The notes under the pieces are model-generated. The model ran no database searches, was not told the origin of the DNA, and saw only the letters and a program-made list of their open reading frames with translations. A program made the position numbers and the translations under genes. Shown here one piece after another: positions 41,799 to 51,600 of a stretch of 54,975 bases of DNA; the first letter of the stretch is position 1; the number at the start of each line of letters is the position of its first letter. This DNA comes from Chitinophagaceae bacterium (GTDB taxonomy: Bacteria; Bacteroidota; Bacteroidia; Chitinophagales; Chitinophagaceae): positions 1 through 54,975 of the forward strand of contig SAIW01000015.1 of the NCBI GenBank assembly GCA_004028795.1, given 5' to 3'.

Positions 41799-42563
41799 AT
41801 GTTTTCATTACAAAATAAAACAGCAGTTGTAACAGGTTCAGGCAGTGGCATAGGTAAAGCAGTTGCCGAAATTTTAGCCAAACAGGGGGCTACTGTTTTT
41901 GTGGCAGATGTAAATAAAGACAACGCAGCAACTACTGTTAATGAAATTACAGCAGCAGGTTTTGCAGCCGAAGCGGTAGCAATTAATGTAGTAAACCAGG
42001 CTGAAGTAACAGCAGCTTTTAATAAAATTGAAAAGATAGACATATTAGTAAACTGTGCAGGTATAAGCCATATAGGCAATGCGGAAAATACAACAGAAGA
42101 AGATTTAGATAAAGTGTACAATGTAAACATTAAAGGTATGTACAACTGTTTGCATGCTGCCATACCAATGATGAAGCAAACAGGTGGCGGTGCCATTATT
42201 AATGTTAGCTCTATAGCTGCTAAGGTGGGTTTGGTAGACAGATTTGCTTATAGCATGAGTAAAGGTGCTGTATATGCTATGACGTTGAGTGTTGCAAGAG
42301 ATTATCTGCATCACAACATTCGTTGCAACTGTATTTCTCCTGCAAGGGTGCATACACCTTTTGTAGACGGGTTTTTAGCAAAAAATTATCCCGGTAAAGA
42401 GAAAGAAATGTTTGAGAAATTATCTAAATCGCAACCCATAGGCAGGATGGGCACCCCCAACGAAATGGGTGCATTGATTTTATATTTGGCAAGTGATGAA
42501 GCATCGTTTATTACAGGAAGTGATTTTCCTATTGATGGCGGCTTTGTTACACTAAATAATTAA
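41799..42563 (+). CDS. SDR dehydrogenase, probably 2-keto-3-deoxy-L-fuconate dehydrogenase
   Basis: 254 residues from ATG 41799, where the SDR fold begins (MFSLQNKTAVVTGSGSGIGK). The 43 residues upstream in the same frame are not family-like. NAD site TGSGSGIGKAVAEIL, NCAG in VNCAGISHIG, catalytic Ser in NVSSIAAK and Tyr-Lys in YSMSKGAVY are all present, and the C-terminus ends FPIDGGF as usual. In the L-fucose pathway this enzyme oxidises 2-keto-3-deoxy-L-fuconate to the 2,4-diketo acid. The assignment comes from the operon: an FAH hydrolase, fucP and a mutarotase follow. It overlaps the next gene by one base. Confidence 0.82.
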   Translation: MFSLQNKTAVVTGSGSGIGKAVAEILAKQGATVFVADVNKDNAATTVNEITAAGFAAEAVAINVVNQAEVTAAFNKIEKIDILVNCAGISHIGNAENTTEEDLDKVYNVNIKGMYNCLHAAIPMMKQTGGGAIINVSSIAAKVGLVDRFAYSMSKGAVYAMTLSVARDYLHHNIRCNCISPARVHTPFVDGFLAKNYPGKEKEMFEKLSKSQPIGRMGTPNEMGALILYLASDEASFITGSDFPIDGGFVTLNN

Positions 42564-43750
42564 TGCCCAACAATTTAAGAATTTTTGTAATGAAACTAAC
42601 GTATAACACCAAGTATCCTTCAGTTGATGATTTAAGAGAAAAAGCCAGAAAGCGTGTACCCAGATTTGCTTTTGAATATTTAGACGGCGGTTGTAATGAA
42701 GATGTAAACCTTATTAAGAATACATCAGAATTAAGACAGTTGGAATTAGTGCCACGTTATTTATCAGGTAAAAATGATAATGGCAAACCATCAATAGAAA
42801 CAACTTTATTCAGTCATACTTATTCAGCTCCGTTTGGTATTGCACCTGTTGGCTTGCAGGGTTTAATGTGGCCAAGGGCAACAGAAATATTAGCCAAAGC
42901 AGCTTTCGATAATAATATTCCTTTCATATTAAGCACCGTTACAACAGCCAGTATTGAAAAAGTTAGTGAAATAACAGAAGGTAAAGCATGGTATCAGTTA
43001 TATCACCCTGCAGATAATGCATTAAGAGATGATATTATAAAAAGATTAGAAGCAGTTCATTGCCCTGTATTGGTATTGTTGTGCGATGTACCTTCTTTCG
43101 GTTTCAGACCGAGAGATATCCGCAATGGTTTGGCTATGCCTCCGAGAATGACGTTGAATAATATGATTCAGATTGTATTGCATCCCAACTGGGCATTGAA
43201 TACTTTGTTTAAAGGCCAGCCTGAGTTTGCTACCATGAAGCCATATATGCCGAAAGGTTTAGATATGAAACAATTGGGTTTATTCATGAACAAAACCTTT
43301 AACGGTAAATTAAATAAAGAAAAAATTGCAGCCATAAGAGATAAATGGAAAGGTAAATTAGTGTTGAAAGGCGTTGCCAGTACAGAGGATATGGATATTG
43401 CAATTCAGTTGGGTTTAGACGGGGTAATTGTTTCTAATCATGGAGGAAGACAATTAGATGCAGGCCAATCGTCTATTGCAGCATTGCTTGATATTGTTCC
43501 GCAATACAAAGGTAAAACAACCATTATGTTGGATAGTGGGTTACGCTCAGGTCCTGATGTTGCAAGAGCAATGGCTGCGGGTGCCGATTTTACTTTTATG
43601 GGTAGAAGCTTTATGTATGGTGTAGCAGCGTTGGGTAATGATGGCGGTAACCATACTATTGCTGTCACCAAAACACAATTACAGCAGGTAATGGATCAGG
43701 TTTGTTGCGAAAAAGTGGCTGACCTGCCTGAACATCTCTATAAAAAATAA
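42563..43750 (+). CDS. lldD: FMN-dependent alpha-hydroxy-acid dehydrogenase, L-lactate dehydrogenase-like
   Basis: 395 residues if the ATG overlapping the previous stop (TAATG) is used; an ATG at 42590 fits the family N-terminus equally well. The TIM-barrel FMN enzyme signature is clear: FAFEYLDGGCNED, APVGLQGLMWPRA, WYQLYHPAD, LKGVASTEDMDIA, the active-site VSNHGGRQLD and DSGLRSGPDVARAMAAGADF. It would oxidise L-lactate to pyruvate and pass electrons to the respiratory chain. L-lactate is what FAH-type cleavage of 2,4-diketo-3-deoxy-L-fuconate would release, together with pyruvate. Its place between the SDR and the hydrolase therefore supports this pathway. Confidence 0.85.
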   Translation: MPNNLRIFVMKLTYNTKYPSVDDLREKARKRVPRFAFEYLDGGCNEDVNLIKNTSELRQLELVPRYLSGKNDNGKPSIETTLFSHTYSAPFGIAPVGLQGLMWPRATEILAKAAFDNNIPFILSTVTTASIEKVSEITEGKAWYQLYHPADNALRDDIIKRLEAVHCPVLVLLCDVPSFGFRPRDIRNGLAMPPRMTLNNMIQIVLHPNWALNTLFKGQPEFATMKPYMPKGLDMKQLGLFMNKTFNGKLNKEKIAAIRDKWKGKLVLKGVASTEDMDIAIQLGLDGVIVSNHGGRQLDAGQSSIAALLDIVPQYKGKTTIMLDSGLRSGPDVARAMAAGADFTFMGRSFMYGVAALGNDGGNHTIAVTKTQLQQVMDQVCCEKVADLPEHLYKK

Positions 43751-43766
43751 ACTTAATATTTGCAGC

Positions 43767-44621
43767 ATGAAACTAATTCGCTTTGGAGCATTTGGTAAAG
43801 AAAAACCCGGTGTACATATTGATGGTGTTAATTACGATGTAAGTGCTTTTATACCCAACTATAATGAAGTTTTTTTTGAAGCTGATGGTTTAACCACATT
43901 AAGTAAATTAATTGAATTAAATAAAACTGCTTTGCCTGTGGTACCTGAAGGTACCAGATTAGGAAGCCCTGTAGCACGTCCCTCTAAAATAGTTTGCATC
44001 GGTTTAAACTATGCCAGGCATGCTAAAGAAACCAATGCACCTATACCGAAAGAGCCGATTATTTTTATGAAATCAACAACAAGCTTGGTTGGTCCTGATG
44101 ATACCATCATCATTCCTAAAAACTCGGTAAAAACAGACTGGGAAGTTGAGTTGGCATTTGTTATAGGAAAGAAAGCAAGTTATGTTGAGGTTGATAATGC
44201 AATGGATTATGTAGCAGGTTATGCTTTGCATAATGATGTTAGTGAAAGAGAATTTCAGTTAGAGCGTGGCGGTACATGGGATAAGGGTAAAGGCTGTGAT
44301 ACCTTTGCACCCATTGGCCCATGGTTAGTAACCAAAGATGAAATTACAGACCCGCATAATTTACGCTTATGGTTAAAACTGAATGGTAAAATAATGCAGG
44401 ATGGTAATACAGATGATTTAATTTTTAATGTGCCTTATCTGGTTAGTTATATCAGTCAGTTTATGACCTTGCTACCCGGCGATATTATTTCTACGGGAAC
44501 GCCTGCCGGTGTAGGTTTGGGCTTTACACCAAATATTTATTTAAACGAAGGAGATGTAGTGGAATTAGGTATTGACGGATTGGGTACTTCCAAACAAAAC
44601 GTAATTGCATATAAACCTTAA
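43767..44621 (+). CDS. FAH-family hydrolase, probably 2,4-diketo-3-deoxy-L-fuconate hydrolase
   Basis: 284 residues. The fumarylacetoacetate hydrolase fold is recognisable by CIGLNYARHAKETNAPIP, the metal-binding glutamates in DWEVELAFVIG, GYALHNDVSEREFQLERGG, KGCDTFAPIGPWLV and STGTPAGVGLG. The N-terminal domain (residues 1-60) is the usual short cap. The family cleaves carbon-carbon bonds of 2,4-diketo acids; in L-fucose catabolism it yields pyruvate and L-lactate. It lies 16 bases behind the lactate dehydrogenase-like gene and 18 bases before fucP. Other FAH members hydrolyse related compounds (L-rhamnose or D-arabinose pathways), so the exact acid is inferred. Confidence 0.85.
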   Translation: MKLIRFGAFGKEKPGVHIDGVNYDVSAFIPNYNEVFFEADGLTTLSKLIELNKTALPVVPEGTRLGSPVARPSKIVCIGLNYARHAKETNAPIPKEPIIFMKSTTSLVGPDDTIIIPKNSVKTDWEVELAFVIGKKASYVEVDNAMDYVAGYALHNDVSEREFQLERGGTWDKGKGCDTFAPIGPWLVTKDEITDPHNLRLWLKLNGKIMQDGNTDDLIFNVPYLVSYISQFMTLLPGDIISTGTPAGVGLGFTPNIYLNEGDVVELGIDGLGTSKQNVIAYKP

Positions 44622-44639
44622 TAAACCCTGCCTGCCATC

Positions 44640-45890
44640 ATGAAAAATAAAAACAATTACCTCTTTCCATTTATTCTAATTACCAGCTTGTTTTTTCTTT
44701 GGGGTTTTGCACACAACTTAGACCCCATATTAATTCCGCATTTAAAAAAATCATTTACACTCACTACCACGCAATCAACTTTAATTGATTCGGCTGTATT
44801 TGCTGCTTACTTTTTAATGGCTTTACCGGCGGGTTTTATCATGAAAAAGTTTGGCTATAAAATAGGTATCATCAGTGGATTAGTTTTATTTTCTATCGGC
44901 TGCTTTTTATTCTTACCTGCCGCAGATAATCAATCATACAATTTTTTCTTAATTGCTCTTTTCATTATTGCATGCGGGTTAACCATTTTGGAAACAGCGG
45001 CAAACCCATATGCAGCAGCATTAGGAGACCCTGCCACTTCAACACAACGCTTAAACCTTGCACAATCTTTTAACGGATTGGCGGCAGCGTTAGCACCTAT
45101 TATTGGTGCAAGAATTATTCTTACCAAAGGTTACTCTGATGCAGAGTTGAACACTATGACAGCAACTGCTAAGAAAATTGCATTGGCATCTGAAGCTGCT
45201 ACTGTAAAAATGCCTTACACTGTTTTAGGAATTTTATTGTTAGTAGTTGCGGTATTATTTGCCTTAACACATTTACCGAAAATTCAGGGAGGAGAACACG
45301 AAGTAAGCAGCAGTAAAAATATTTTTCATGCATTTAAGCATAAACATTTAAGCTGGGCTGTTGCTGCACAATTCTTTTATGTCGGTGCTCAGGTTTCTGT
45401 ATTCAGTTTATTTATTTTATATGCAACACAATCAGCATCGGTAACACAGGTACAGGCAGCAGATTTTTTAGGAGCTTGCGGAGTAGCTTTTTTAATTGGA
45501 AGATTTTTAGGTACAGTAGCAATGAAGTTTATTCAACCTAATAAACTATTGGCTTTATATGCACTGATAAATATTCTTTTAAGTGTGGTAGCTATTACTG
45601 CACATGGAATGATAACTGTTTATGCTGTGATAGGTATTTGTTTCTTTATGAGTATAATGTTCCCTACCATATTTGCTTTAGGCATTAAAGATTTAAAAGC
45701 AGATACAGAATATGGAAGCAGCTTAATTATTATGAGTATTGTTGGTGGTGCTATATTACCCCGCTTCTTTGGCTTAATTAGCGATGCAGCAAACAATATT
45801 CAGCTAGGTTATATAGTGCCTTTAGTTTGTTTTGCAGTTATTCTTTTATTCGGTTTAAAAGGCTATAAAGTATCTGATTCTAAAAACTAA
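44640..45890 (+). CDS. fucP: L-fucose:proton symporter, FucP type
   Basis: 416 residues, a 12-helix major facilitator of the FucP branch. Family marks: LFFLWGFAHNLDPILIPHL in helix 1, with the aspartate that corresponds to the proton/sugar-binding Asp of E. coli FucP, and ETAANPYAAALGDP in helix 4, with the matching glutamate. The central cytoplasmic loop is around residues 215-235. It imports L-fucose (also L-galactose or D-arabinose in some members) across the inner membrane. Position between the hydrolase and the mutarotase supports a fucose operon. The gene symbol is by family. Confidence 0.9.
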   Translation: MKNKNNYLFPFILITSLFFLWGFAHNLDPILIPHLKKSFTLTTTQSTLIDSAVFAAYFLMALPAGFIMKKFGYKIGIISGLVLFSIGCFLFLPAADNQSYNFFLIALFIIACGLTILETAANPYAAALGDPATSTQRLNLAQSFNGLAAALAPIIGARIILTKGYSDAELNTMTATAKKIALASEAATVKMPYTVLGILLLVVAVLFALTHLPKIQGGEHEVSSSKNIFHAFKHKHLSWAVAAQFFYVGAQVSVFSLFILYATQSASVTQVQAADFLGACGVAFLIGRFLGTVAMKFIQPNKLLALYALINILLSVVAITAHGMITVYAVIGICFFMSIMFPTIFALGIKDLKADTEYGSSLIIMSIVGGAILPRFFGLISDAANNIQLGYIVPLVCFAVILLFGLKGYKVSDSKN

Positions 45891-45893
45891 TTT

Positions 45894-46223
45894 ATGCAAC
45901 GTTTCTGTTTGGCTTTAGATTTAGTAAACGACCCTGCATTAATTGCAGCATACGAAAGCTATCATCAAAATGTATGGCCTGAAATAAAAAAAAGTATTAC
46001 CGATGCAGGTATTACAAACATGGAGATTTACAGGATTGAAAATAGGTTGTTTATGATTATTGATGCAACAGATGAATTTTCATTTGAAGCAAAAGGAAAA
46101 GCAGATGCAGCCAATGCTAAAGTGCAGGAATGGGAGCAGTTGATGTGGAAATACCAGCAGGCATTGCCTTCTGCAAAACCCGGAGAGAAGTGGTTATTGA
46201 TGGATAAAATTTTTCAACTCTGA
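45894..46223 (+). CDS. L-fucose/L-rhamnose mutarotase (RhaM-like)
   Basis: 109 residues of the RhaM/DUF718 family: RFCLALDLVNDPALIAAYESYHQNVWPEI over the first 35 residues with the conserved His in YHQNVWPE, then MEIYRIENRLFMIID and WEQLMWKYQQALP. The family speeds up interconversion of alpha and beta anomers of L-rhamnose or L-fucose, giving the dehydrogenase or isomerase its preferred form. Two bases separate it from fucP. It ends the operon; no clear terminator is visible in the 93 bases before the convergent phosphatase-like gene. Confidence 0.88.
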   Translation: MQRFCLALDLVNDPALIAAYESYHQNVWPEIKKSITDAGITNMEIYRIENRLFMIIDATDEFSFEAKGKADAANAKVQEWEQLMWKYQQALPSAKPGEKWLLMDKIFQL

Positions 46224-46315
46224 TAACCATTACATGAATTTACAATTACAGGATAAGTAATTATTGTATCACTTGAATAAAGAGGTTCAAATAAAATAAT
46301 CAATACAGTCTTATA

Positions 46316-47530
46316 CTATTTATTGATAAACCATTTATTAACCGTATTGTATTTTCCTTCAATAGCAATTTTATAAAAGTCTGATGGGTATTGGCTGATA
46401 TCTATTGTAGCATGTTTTTGAGATACCGGAACTTTTTTTAATAAGTGATAGTCATCTTTTCCGCCTGTTGCAAAGTTATTAGTAGTGCTTAACCAGATAG
46501 TTGCAGTGCCTGAAGTATCAATACATTGCCAGCTGACATCTAATTTATTCTGAAAAATATTTACTTCGGGTTGTGCAACAGAAATAGGTTGTATTAAAGC
46601 AATACCATCTATTTCTTTAGCTATACTATCTTTCAGTTGTACACGTAAAAAACTTGCAATTGTAGGCATAATATCTACAATAGCAGGGTAATTATATTTT
46701 GTATAATCATTTAGTTTGGTATTGGTAACTATCCATGTAGAACGTTGTCTGAAAGTTTGTCCGCCATGGTTACGACCTGTTTTTTCATCTCTTCCATGGT
46801 CGGTGGTAATAACTATCAACCATTTTTCGCTGAACTTTTTTTGTCGGTATTCAATGGCTTCGTAAATGCTGCCGATTTGTTTATCCAAAAATTCAATGGC
46901 TTTTGTAAACTCAGGGCTATCGCCAAATTTGTGGCCCATATCATCTGTATATTCTAAATAAATCCAGGATAAATCAGGGGCCTCTGTTTGAATACTTTTT
47001 GCTGCCGCTGCTGTAACCTGTTCATCAATCAAATGCATATAATTGCCTTGTTTATCGTGTGGAAATCGAATAGTATCTGATTCAAATCCGTCTGCATGTA
47101 TGTCTACTTTCAAAGCATTGGTTTGTTCTAAACCATCGCCAACTAATTTGGTACGGTTATCTAACCAACTGCTGAATACAGCAATTTTTTTTGCGGGATA
47201 TTGTTCTTTGAATAGTTTAAAAATTGTAGGGTAATGGTAATTGGGGGCTTTAATATCGTTGCCCCAAACATTGTGTTTATTAACCCAGGTGCCGGTTAAT
47301 AAACTATTATAACCAACTGCAGATATGGTAGGTGTTTGATTGTACATGCCTTTATCGCCACCCACATGAGCTCTTGTATAAGTACCTGCTTTTATTATTT
47401 TTTGAATATTGGGTGTGTTGGTATTTTCTAAAACATCGGCCGGAATACCATCAGCTATAATAAAAACCACTTTCTGGCAAAAAGCAGTTGTAGAAAAAAG
47501 CAAAGCAATAATAACAGTACTAAACTTCAT
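46316..47530 (-). CDS. Secreted alkaline-phosphatase-superfamily phosphodiesterase
   Basis: 404 residues with a signal peptide (about 1-18, ending AFCQ). The alkaline-phosphatase superfamily metal site is visible: IIADGIPADVL (first Asp), TPTISAVGYNSLLTG with the likely Thr nucleophile, DDMGHKFGDSPEF and TTDHGRDEKTGRNHGG. The arrangement matches nucleotide pyrophosphatase/phosphodiesterase-type proteins of Bacteroidota. A beta-rich C-terminal extension of about 80 residues follows (residues ~320-404). Divergent from the glycerophosphodiesterase gene and near a SusC/D pair, it may help scavenge phosphate from esters outside the cytoplasm. The substrate is not predictable. Confidence 0.85.
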   Translation of the reverse strand: MKFSTVIIALLFSTTAFCQKVVFIIADGIPADVLENTNTPNIQKIIKAGTYTRAHVGGDKGMYNQTPTISAVGYNSLLTGTWVNKHNVWGNDIKAPNYHYPTIFKLFKEQYPAKKIAVFSSWLDNRTKLVGDGLEQTNALKVDIHADGFESDTIRFPHDKQGNYMHLIDEQVTAAAAKSIQTEAPDLSWIYLEYTDDMGHKFGDSPEFTKAIEFLDKQIGSIYEAIEYRQKKFSEKWLIVITTDHGRDEKTGRNHGGQTFRQRSTWIVTNTKLNDYTKYNYPAIVDIMPTIASFLRVQLKDSIAKEIDGIALIQPISVAQPEVNIFQNKLDVSWQCIDTSGTATIWLSTTNNFATGGKDDYHLLKKVPVSQKHATIDISQYPSDFYKIAIEGKYNTVNKWFINK

Positions 47531-47633
47531 AACAAATGTTTGATTAAAATTAACAGTTGATATTGTAGAAAAGACTGATTTTGAAATGTTAACTATCAGT
47601 TCATATCGATGTATTTATTTCATAAAAAAATGT

Positions 47634-48443
47634 ATGCGTTACTTTTTATTATTATTGTTTTGTTATCCCTGTTTATGTTGTGTTGCTCAAAATAACTTAC
47701 CAATCAGTAATCACAGGTTCATTGTTGTTGCTCACAGAGGCAATCATGTAGCAGCACCGGAAAATACTTTATCAGCTTATCAGGAAGCTATTAAGGCAGA
47801 AGCAGATTATGTTGAGGTAGATGTAAGAACTACAAAGGATAGTGCTTTGGTAATAATGCATGATGCTTCTATTACAAGAATGACAGGCACTGAAGGTAAT
47901 GTTCGTAATTTTTTATTGGACTCATTGCGACGGATAAAAGTAAGGGATACACTTCACCCCGAATGGGGTTTACATACCATTCCTACTTTTAGTGAAGTGC
48001 TGCAATTGTGTAAAGGCAAAATAAATATTTATGTAGATTTTAAAGAAGCATCTGTATCGGCTGTTTATGCAGCAATCATGAATGCAGGAATGGAACATCA
48101 TGTGGTTATATATATTAATACACCAAAACAGTACGCAGATTGGAGAGCAGTTGCCCCGCAAATTCCTTTAATGGTAAGCTTACCAAATAATTTAATAACA
48201 AAAGAAGGACTGTTTAATTTTTTGGATAATCATCCCGTTGAAGTGTTAGACGGCAATTTTAATAGCTATAATACAGAAATGATAATGGCTACTAAAAAAA
48301 GAACTGTTCCTGTTTGGGCCGACATACAGAATGCAGATACAGAAAGTAACTGGGAAAAAGCAGTGAAATCGGGTATAGAAGGTTTACAAACCGATCATCC
48401 GCAAGCTTTAATAAATTTTTTAAAGAAGACCTGTATTCGTTAA
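47634..48443 (+). CDS. Glycerophosphodiester phosphodiesterase
   Basis: About 269 residues from the ATG at 47634, where a hydrophobic signal begins (MRYFLLLLFCYPCLCC); it may be a lipoprotein, as two Cys follow the hydrophobic core. An upstream ATG at 47586 would add 16 residues with little signal-like character. GDPD motifs: VAHRGNHVAAPENTLSAY (catalytic His, Glu), VEVDVRTTKDSALVIMHD with the metal-binding Glu/Asp and second His, and VYADIQNADTE-like end strand (here VWADIQNADTESNW). It cleaves glycerophosphodiesters to glycerol-3-phosphate and an alcohol. The SusC/D pair follows 160 bases later on the same strand. Confidence 0.9.
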   Translation: MRYFLLLLFCYPCLCCVAQNNLPISNHRFIVVAHRGNHVAAPENTLSAYQEAIKAEADYVEVDVRTTKDSALVIMHDASITRMTGTEGNVRNFLLDSLRRIKVRDTLHPEWGLHTIPTFSEVLQLCKGKINIYVDFKEASVSAVYAAIMNAGMEHHVVIYINTPKQYADWRAVAPQIPLMVSLPNNLITKEGLFNFLDNHPVEVLDGNFNSYNTEMIMATKKRTVPVWADIQNADTESNWEKAVKSGIEGLQTDHPQALINFLKKTCIR

Positions 48444-48578
48444 AAATTTATTATTTCAAATTATTAAAAAAGTATAATTGAAAAATTGTTCGCTTTTTTT
48501 TCAGAAAAATAATTTGTTAAAGATTGTATTACATTTTGTTAATGCTTTGCAAATAAATCAATAATATACCTAATTGAT

Positions 48579-48599
48579 GTTTGTGTTCTAAACACAAAC
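48579..48599 (+). repeat. Perfect palindrome directly before the SusC start
   Basis: GTTTGTGTT, a CTA spacer and the exact reverse complement AACACAAAC end five bases before the ATG at 48604. It could be a regulator site or a hairpin in the leader that masks the start. The rest of the 160-base gap is AT-rich with no clear promoter match. Confidence 0.55.
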
Positions 48600-48603
48600 T
48601 ATT

Positions 48604-51600
48604 ATGAGCAACTTGCTACGCAACTGTTTTAAAGCAGGTATCGCTTTATCGGCGATACTTTTTTTTCACCTCTGTGCAACTGCACAATCTGTATTGGTTA
48701 CAGGAAAAGTATTAGATACATCTTTACAAAAAGGTGTTGAGGGTGTTTTGGTATCCGTTAAAAATTCTTCCAAAAAAACACTTACAAAAGCAGATGGTAC
48801 ATTTAGTATTAATGCTGATAAAGGTGCTGTTTTGGTAATTACTACTTTGGGTTACGATGCAGTAGAAGTAAAGGTTACCGATAACAATTTTTTAACTGTG
48901 CAACTTACTGCTGCTACGCAACAATTAAACGATGTAGTAGTAACTGCGTTGGGTATTAAAAAAGAAACAAAGCGTATTGGATATGCTACGCAAGAAGTAA
49001 AAGGCGAAGATTTAACCAAAGCAAGAGATGCCAATCCTTTTACAGGATTAACAGGAAAAGTGGCAGGTTTATCTGTTGGACCTAATGCTGAACTATTAAG
49101 AAAACCATTGGTTTTATTACGTGGCACAGAAATAACATTGTATGTAGTGGATGGTATTCCTATCAGTTCTGATACATGGAATTTAAGCCCAGATGATATT
49201 GATACATATACCATTTTAAAAGGGCCGAGTGCCGCTGCTTTATATGGTAGCCGTGCACAGAATGGTGCTATTTTAATTACCACAAAAAAAGGTGGTAAAA
49301 AGAAAGGATTTACCATAGAATTTAATTCAAGTAATGTATTTGATAAAGGGTTTTTAGCTTTTCCGAGAACACAAGATTCTTATGGAGCAGGGGAAAATAC
49401 ATATTATCAATTTGTTGATGGTAAAGGCGGAGCACCGGGAGGTGTTGATGGCGATTACGATGTTTGGGGTCCTTATTTTAACGGCCAGTTAATTCCTCAG
49501 TATGATAGTCCGGTTGATCCTGTAACCGGTGTAAGAAAGGGAACTCCCTGGGTTGCAAGAGGAAAAGATAATTTAAAACGCTTTTTACAAACAGGCTTTC
49601 AAACCACTAATAATTTGGCATTAAATGCAGTAGGCGATAACTATGCTTTACGTTTTTCTTTATCGCACTCTTACCAAAAAAGTTATATCCCTAATAACTA
49701 TTTAAATATTACTAACTTTAATATGTATGGTTCTTTCAATCCAAGTACACGTTTAAAGTTAGAAGCCAATTTAAATTTCAATCGTCAATACACACCTAAT
49801 TTTCCTGATGTTGATTATGGCCCGAACAGTTTAATTTATAATGTTGCTGTGTGGACGGGTGCCGATTGGAATATTGATGATATGAAAAATTATTGGCAAC
49901 CCGGTAAAGTAGGTGTTCAATCAATTTTTGCAGAATATCAACGTTATCATAACCCTTATTTTCAGGTGTACGAATGGTTAAGAGGTCATTACAAAAATGA
50001 TATCTACGGTTACGTTTCTACCAACTATAAAATTGATAATCATTTGAACGCCACTTTCCGTACACAAATAACAACATATAATTTATTACGTTCTGAAAAA
50101 ATGCCTTTCTCAGCCCATCCTTACGGTCGTGAAGGTAACCAAGGCGATTACAGAGAAGACAGACGTGATATGTTTGAGAACAATACAGAATTGCAATTGA
50201 ATCTTAATTACACTGTAAAAAAATTAGTGAATTTATCAGGCTTAGTAGGTGGTAATGTTAGAAGCTTTAACTACAACAGTAATTGGACGAGTACTGATTA
50301 TTTAAACGTGCCTAACGTGTATAGTTTTTCTAATTCAAAGAATGCAGTACAATCTTCAAGCTTTGTTGCTGATATGAGGGTGTTGAGTGCTTATTATTCA
50401 GTAGATGCAACTATTGGCAAATGGGCTACCATTTCAACCACAGGACGAGTAGATAAAAGCTCTGCATTGCCGGTAGATAACAATACTTTCTTCTATCCAA
50501 GTGTATCTGTTGCATCTGTTATTTCAGATTATGTAAAACTACCTGAAGCAATTTCTTTCTTAAAAGTTCGTGGTACCTATGCAACTGTTCGTGCTGATGC
50601 TACTTCATCAACTATAGGACCTGCACCTTTTAATACTATTACTGCTCTTAACGGTGGCCCTTCCGGTAAATCTTTATTTGATAATCCGTTAGGCTATGGT
50701 AATACTTATGCTTCTCCTTATGGTGGACCGGATTATTCTTTGTTGCCTTTTTTCTCTACTTCTAAACCTTACAACAGTCAGCCGGCAGCATATAATACTA
50801 CTTCTTTATATGATCCGACCATTAAAACTTCACTTCGTGTAAACTATGAAGAAGGTTTTGATATTAAATTCTTAAAAAACAGGTTAGGCTTTAGTGCTAC
50901 AGCTTTCCAATACATTGATGGCCCATCTATTTTAGCCAATTCTATTTCAACTTCTACTGGTTTTAATACTTACTATTTAAATGCTTTAAAAACAAAGAGA
51001 ACCGGTTATGAGTTTACATTAAGCGGTACACCAATAAAATTTACAAACGGATTAACATGGGATGTATTGGTAAACTGGAGTACTTATAAAGAAGTGTACA
51101 AAGAATTGCCTCCGGGACAAACAGTATACAGAACATTCTTTAGTGTAGGTGACAGAACAGATAAATTATATGCATCTGCATTTGCAAGAACACAAGACGG
51201 ACAAATTATTAATGATGCAAGTGGTAAGCCAATCAGAACAAACGTTTCAAGATACTTAGGTAATTTAACTGCTGATTATTCATGGAGTGTTTATAATAAG
51301 TTTAATTATAAGGGCTTTACTTTAGGGTTTCAATTTGATGGCAGTGTTGGCGGATATACTATTGACTATATGCATATAAAAACCATGCAGGGCGGAAGAA
51401 ATATTGAAACTGCTGAAGGTGCTTTGGGTGCTGCCCGTTACAAAGATTGGCAAGCTTTTCCTGCAAATGGTATTAATCCTGATCCTACCTATAAAGGAAG
51501 TTATGTTGGCGAGGGCGTTCAAATTTCAAATGGTGCTGCTATTAATTTCGACAATTTCGGAAACATAACTAATTACAGTTCTCTTCAATTCAAACCCAAT

